Source of the DNA: CAYGZC01 sp964354225
GTDB lineage: Bacteria > Bacteroidota > Ignavibacteria > UBA10030 > SZUA-254
Direction: 5' to 3'
DNA: 7,650 bases
Assembly: GCA_964354225.1 (NCBI GenBank)
Contig: CAYGZC010000348.1
Coordinates: 1-7,650 of the forward strand
Both the position numbers and the translations under genes were made by a program. Every line of letters starts with the position of its first letter. The first letter of the stretch is position 1. Below, one piece after another: positions 4,971-7,650 of the stretch. The notes under the pieces were generated by a model. It ran no database searches and had not been told where the DNA came from. It saw nothing but the letters and a program-made list of their open reading frames with translations.

Positions 4971-5630
4971 ATGAACGAGTGGCTCCCATTCTTTGTGCCG
5001 CATTTCCCTTCAGAAACTGAAGCCACGGCGTTTGTAGACGAATGCGAGTCCATCAATCCCGACTACCGTCCTCCAGAACAACTTGACGATTCAACGCCTA
5101 AGATCATGATGCACCAGACCGTTCGTCTGATCTCCTTGGCCGATAAGGTTCCAATGCTTGCATACGGGCAGCCCCTCTCTCTGTTCTTCATGATCGTCTG
5201 TGCAGAATGCGTCACGAAGCTCTTCGAACACCACGATTTCGAACGCAATCCGAAATCCAAGGAATTCGTCCGGAAGTTCTTCAACGAACATGTCTCGCCC
5301 GATGATCGGCAGAAACTGATTTCATCTTTCTCTTGGGTTCCCTACTCCCCAGTTACTCTGACTGAAATAGCTGATCTCCTCTACGATATCCGCTGTGATG
5401 TGGTTCACGAAGGCAGGTACTGGGAGTTCTCATTCCCCGACGGAACACACGGCAAATCACGTCTTAACATTCACCCCAAACACCGCAAAGGAGAAAAGGC
5501 AGTGACAGTGACAGTCTCGCTCAAAGAGATCAGAGACATCGTGGTGCGGGGATGTGTCACGGCGGTAAGGAAAGCACTTAAGAATTGCCAACCACGCCAT
5601 ACAGCGTACGCGGCTACCCCGCGCCGCTGA
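4971..5630 (+). CDS. HEPN-like protein carried on an integron-type gene cassette
   Basis: 219 residues, soluble, no signal peptide. The start at ATG 4971 is the first after an in-frame TGA (4929); the upstream ATG at 4957 runs into a stop. Seen: a largely helical protein with LYDIRCDVVHEGRYW at residues 137-151, where Arg141 and His146 make an Rx4H motif. Known: Rx4-6H is the catalytic signature of HEPN domains, many of which are RNases in toxin-antitoxin, abortive-infection and CRISPR systems; close variants such as R-S-D-I-V-H occur in ApeA-like HEPN proteins. The RNase activity and a defence role are inferred. Residues 206-219 (CQPRHTAYAATPRR) are encoded by the attC site, a common effect in cassette genes, and are probably not part of the fold. 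No partner antitoxin is evident. Base composition is near 50% GC, above the backbone. Confidence 0.7.
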   Translation: MNEWLPFFVPHFPSETEATAFVDECESINPDYRPPEQLDDSTPKIMMHQTVRLISLADKVPMLAYGQPLSLFFMIVCAECVTKLFEHHDFERNPKSKEFVRKFFNEHVSPDDRQKLISSFSWVPYSPVTLTEIADLLYDIRCDVVHEGRYWEFSFPDGTHGKSRLNIHPKHRKGEKAVTVTVSLKEIRDIVVRGCVTAVRKALKNCQPRHTAYAATPRR

Positions 5631-5645
5631 TGGCGGGCGTTAGGT
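5587..5645 (+). other. Integron attC recombination site
   Basis: Seen: an R''-like box GCCAAC (5587-5592) and an R' box GTTAGGT (5639-5645, fits GTTRRRY). Between them lie nested complementary arms: CGCCAT (5595-5600) with ATGGCG (5630-5635), CAGCG (5602-5606) with CGCTG (5625-5629), CGCGG (5609-5613) with CCGCG (5619-5623), and loop CTACC. A5601 is an extrahelical base, and CA opposite GGC forms the unpaired central spacer. This is the architecture of a short cassette attC, which is recombined as a folded single strand. The predicted cut is between 5639 and 5640. The stop codon of the HEPN-like gene (5628-5630) lies inside it. Confidence 0.85.
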
Positions 5646-5819
5646 GCAATTGCAATTTATTTTATTATAGGAGTCAGATAATGAATGAAATGAAAATATC
5701 CGAGCCATAATTTTTTGGATTCAAGGATTGCTCTAAATGTTGTTGTAATGATTATCCTGTGATCATGAAAATTATTGTTCAATTTATTATCTTTATAAAA
5801 AATTAGAAAGGAATACATT
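5646..5819. other. Non-coding junction between the cassette and the backbone
   Basis: AT-rich, with no supported gene. It starts with the 10-base palindrome TGCAATTGCA (5645-5654) just after the attC core. A good AGGAG (5669-5673) precedes ATG 5681, but the frame stops after 9 codons; beyond that stop it stays open to TAG at 5804-5806 and reads CSKCCC, so a decayed small gene is possible. Confidence 0.4.
5807..5812 (+). promoter_or_regulatory. Ribosome binding site of the metallo-hydrolase gene
   Basis: AAAGGA lies 7 bases before ATG 5820 and fixes that start; it is one of the clearer Shine-Dalgarno sites in the window. Confidence 0.6.
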
Positions 5820-6536
5820 ATGAAATCAAAATCATCTGGCATTAAAATAACTTGGTTTGGTCATGCAGCATTTTTAATAGAATCACCAAAAGGAAAAAGA
5901 ATATTAATCGATCCTTGGCTTGATAATCCAAAAGCACCGGAGGGAGCAAAGGAAATTACCAATGTCGATCTTATTCTTATTACGCATGGACATTCAGACC
6001 ACATCGGTAACACGATTGAGATCGCAAAACGAACCGGTGCAAAAGTTATTTCCATATTCGAAGTATATCTTCATATCGAAGCCCAGGGAGTAACCAATGC
6101 GCAGGGAATGAATAAAGGCGGGACGATTGATATAGATGGCATCAAAGTTACAATGGTGGATGCTAAACATAGCTCGGGGATAGATTTAGATGGGAAAGTT
6201 ATAAATGGAGGTAACGCCGCCGGGTATGTCATCGAAATTGAAAATAATTTCAAGATATACCATGCAGGTGATACCGCACTGTTTGGCGATATGAAAATCA
6301 TTGGTGAATTTTATAAACCGGATGTAGCGCTGCTTCCTATCGGTGGACTTTATACGATGGGACCCAGCGAAGCTGCCTATGCCTGTAAACTACTAAAACC
6401 AAAATACATCATTGGTATGCATTATGGAACATTTCCGATTCTAACGGGTTCACCTGAAGAGTTGAAGGAGCTGCTACCGAATGATATGAAGAATCGAGTA
6501 ATTAAATTGGAACCGGGTAAAGAAATCACACTATAA
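5820..6536 (+). CDS. UPF0173/UlaG-like metal-dependent hydrolase (metallo-beta-lactamase fold)
   Basis: 238 residues, close to the usual 225-240 of the UPF0173 family. Seen: the N-terminal ITWFGHAAFLIE with His15 typical of UlaG-like enzymes, LIDPWLDNP, the metal motif THGHSDH (His56, His58, Asp60, His61), His117 in DAKHSSG, Asp151 in YHAGDTALFGD and His201 in GMHYGTFP, so all metal ligands are present. Known: the fold binds two divalent metals and hydrolyses phosphodiester, lactone or similar bonds; the natural substrate of UPF0173 proteins is not established. It is cytoplasmic, with no signal peptide. It stands alone on the backbone, 50 bases before the prolyl oligopeptidase gene on the same strand, so the two might be co-transcribed. 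AT-rich codon use matches that gene and differs from the cassette genes. Confidence 0.93.
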   Translation: MKSKSSGIKITWFGHAAFLIESPKGKRILIDPWLDNPKAPEGAKEITNVDLILITHGHSDHIGNTIEIAKRTGAKVISIFEVYLHIEAQGVTNAQGMNKGGTIDIDGIKVTMVDAKHSSGIDLDGKVINGGNAAGYVIEIENNFKIYHAGDTALFGDMKIIGEFYKPDVALLPIGGLYTMGPSEAAYACKLLKPKYIIGMHYGTFPILTGSPEELKELLPNDMKNRVIKLEPGKEITL

Positions 6537-6586
6537 CTTATTATCGTTTCTAACAAAGCTTGAACAAAATTTATGAATGGAGTTTT

Positions 6587-7650
6587 ATGAAAATCGCTAA
6601 ATTAATATTCGCTTCAACGTTGTTATTCATACTTGCATCATATTCTCAACCGCTTCAATATCCGAGTACCAAGAAGATCAGTCACGTCGATACTTATTTT
6701 GGCATTAAAGTAGCTGACCCTTACCGATGGCTTGAGAATGATACATCGAAAGATGTTTATGATTGGGTTCAAGAACAAAATAAAGTCACGTTCGGATATT
6801 TAGAGAAAATTCCATTCCGTCAACAAATCAAAGATCGACTCACTCAACTGTGGAATTACCCGAAATATTCAGCACCATTCCGCGAGGGAAAGAATTATTT
6901 CTTTTCTAAAAACGACGGGTTGCAAAATCAGAATGTTCTTTATATACAGAAAAGTTTAGATGCGGAACCCGAAGTGTTTCTTGATCCTAACAAATTCTCA
7001 ACTGATGGCACTGTTGCCCTCGCAGGGATTTCATTTTCATCCGACGGTAAATATTGTGCATACAGTATCTCGCGCAGTGGCTCCGATTGGAGAGAAATAT
7101 ATATCGTTAATGTTGAAACGAGACAAAAACTTGAAGATAAAATAGAATGGGTGAAGTTCTCTGGTGCATCTTGGTATCAAAATGGTCTCTACTACAGCAG
7201 ATACGAGGCACCGCCAGATACATTAAAAGCGTCGACAACAAAAAATGAATTCCAAAAGGTTTATTACCATACACTCGGAACAACACAAGATCAAGATATA
7301 CTTATCTACGAGGACAGGGAACATCCGATGCGGTTTCACGACATTGGTGTAACTGATGATGAACGTTTTATTTTCCTATCTACTTCCGAATCTGGATCGA
7401 AAGGAAACACTTTATACTTCCGTGATACCCAAAATGAACAAAAAGATTTTATTCCGATAGCAATATCTTTCGATGATAAAATCTATGCCGTCGACAATAT
7501 CGGTGAGAAGCTAATAATAGTCACCGATAGAAATGCGCCCAATAGTCGGATAATATTAGTGGATTCAAAAAATCCGGAAGAAAAGAACTGGAAAGAATTG
7601 ATTCCAGAAAAACCGGAAGTGCTGAGCAGTATTTCATCTGTTGGAGGAAA
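6587..7650 (+). CDS. Prolyl oligopeptidase family (S9A) serine peptidase, exported, 3' partial
   Basis: 354 codons are visible and the frame is open at the window end; the family is usually about 700 residues. ATG 6587 follows GGAG (6579-6582); an upstream ATG (6573) meets a stop after five codons. Seen: a signal peptide (MKIAK, then the hydrophobic LIFASTLLFILAS, cleavage near residues 18-21), the family's N-terminal signature DPYRWLEN at 44-51, WNYPKYSAPFREGKNYFFSKNDGLQNQ at about 89-115, and blade-like repeats of the seven-bladed propeller such as ISFSSDGKYCAYSIS. The catalytic Ser/Asp/His belong to the C-terminal hydrolase domain and lie outside the window. Known: these enzymes cut short peptides after proline; here probably in the periplasm, serving peptide scavenging. 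No cysteine follows the signal, so it is not a lipoprotein. Confidence 0.93.
   Translation, partial: MKIAKLIFASTLLFILASYSQPLQYPSTKKISHVDTYFGIKVADPYRWLENDTSKDVYDWVQEQNKVTFGYLEKIPFRQQIKDRLTQLWNYPKYSAPFREGKNYFFSKNDGLQNQNVLYIQKSLDAEPEVFLDPNKFSTDGTVALAGISFSSDGKYCAYSISRSGSDWREIYIVNVETRQKLEDKIEWVKFSGASWYQNGLYYSRYEAPPDTLKASTTKNEFQKVYYHTLGTTQDQDILIYEDREHPMRFHDIGVTDDERFIFLSTSESGSKGNTLYFRDTQNEQKDFIPIAISFDDKIYAVDNIGEKLIIVTDRNAPNSRIILVDSKNPEEKNWKELIPEKPEVLSSISSVGG

Noticed and set aside
4790..5056. Minus-strand ORF of 88 codons across R2
   Set aside because: It overlaps the start of the HEPN-like gene, has no supporting family, and the third-base pattern of the repeats does not fit its codon phase.
6960..7145. 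Plus-strand ORF of 61 codons
   Set aside because: It is inside the prolyl oligopeptidase gene in another frame.

Overview
The window looks like an accessory region of a bacterial chromosome. Its AT-rich backbone (for example 22 G+C in 60 bases at 5881-5940) carries a defence-type gene, transposase-linked hairpin repeats and foreign, GC-richer genes, and ends in ordinary metabolic genes. The style (weak Shine-Dalgarno sites, a secreted prolyl oligopeptidase, abundant short hairpin repeats) would fit the Bacteroidota/Ignavibacteriota/Chlorobiota side of the tree. That placement is an inference with low confidence; there is no rRNA or other marker here.

Layout. 2-2638: the 3' part of a large Type IIG-like restriction-modification gene (adenine methyltransferase plus target-recognition region), running in from outside the window. 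Its reading frame has absorbed a perfect 33-base palindrome, and its specificity region differs strongly in base composition from the rest. 2639-3216: no gene; an array of hairpins sharing the arms TATTGCAGTT / AACTGA, in both orientations, part of it duplicated as two 136-base copies. 3217-3660: a REP-associated (Y1, IS200-like) transposase of 148 codons broken by a single TAA. 3726-3877: a decayed tail of a second restriction-modification gene, itself split by a hairpin-rich insertion.

3895-5645: a mosaic island. Two 143-base direct repeats (95% identical, both ending at GTT) each precede a GC-richer gene. The first gene (208 codons) I do not recognise. The second (219 codons) carries an Rx4H motif of HEPN RNase-like domains, and its last 14 codons lie inside a well-formed integron attC recombination site (5587-5645). 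No integrase is in the window.

5820-6536: a UPF0173/UlaG-like metallo-beta-lactamase-fold hydrolase. 6587-7650: the N-terminal half of an exported prolyl oligopeptidase (S9A), cut by the window end. These two look like host backbone.

Taken together, the left 5.6 kb reads as a hotspot where restriction genes, hairpin elements and an integron-type cassette have accumulated. A HEPN cassette beside a Type IIG gene makes a defence role plausible but unproven. The most distinctive observations are the in-frame palindrome in the methyltransferase, the swapped specificity segment, the hairpin array next to its dead transposase, the attC whose sequence supplies a protein C-terminus, and the paired repeats whose differences fall almost entirely on every third base.
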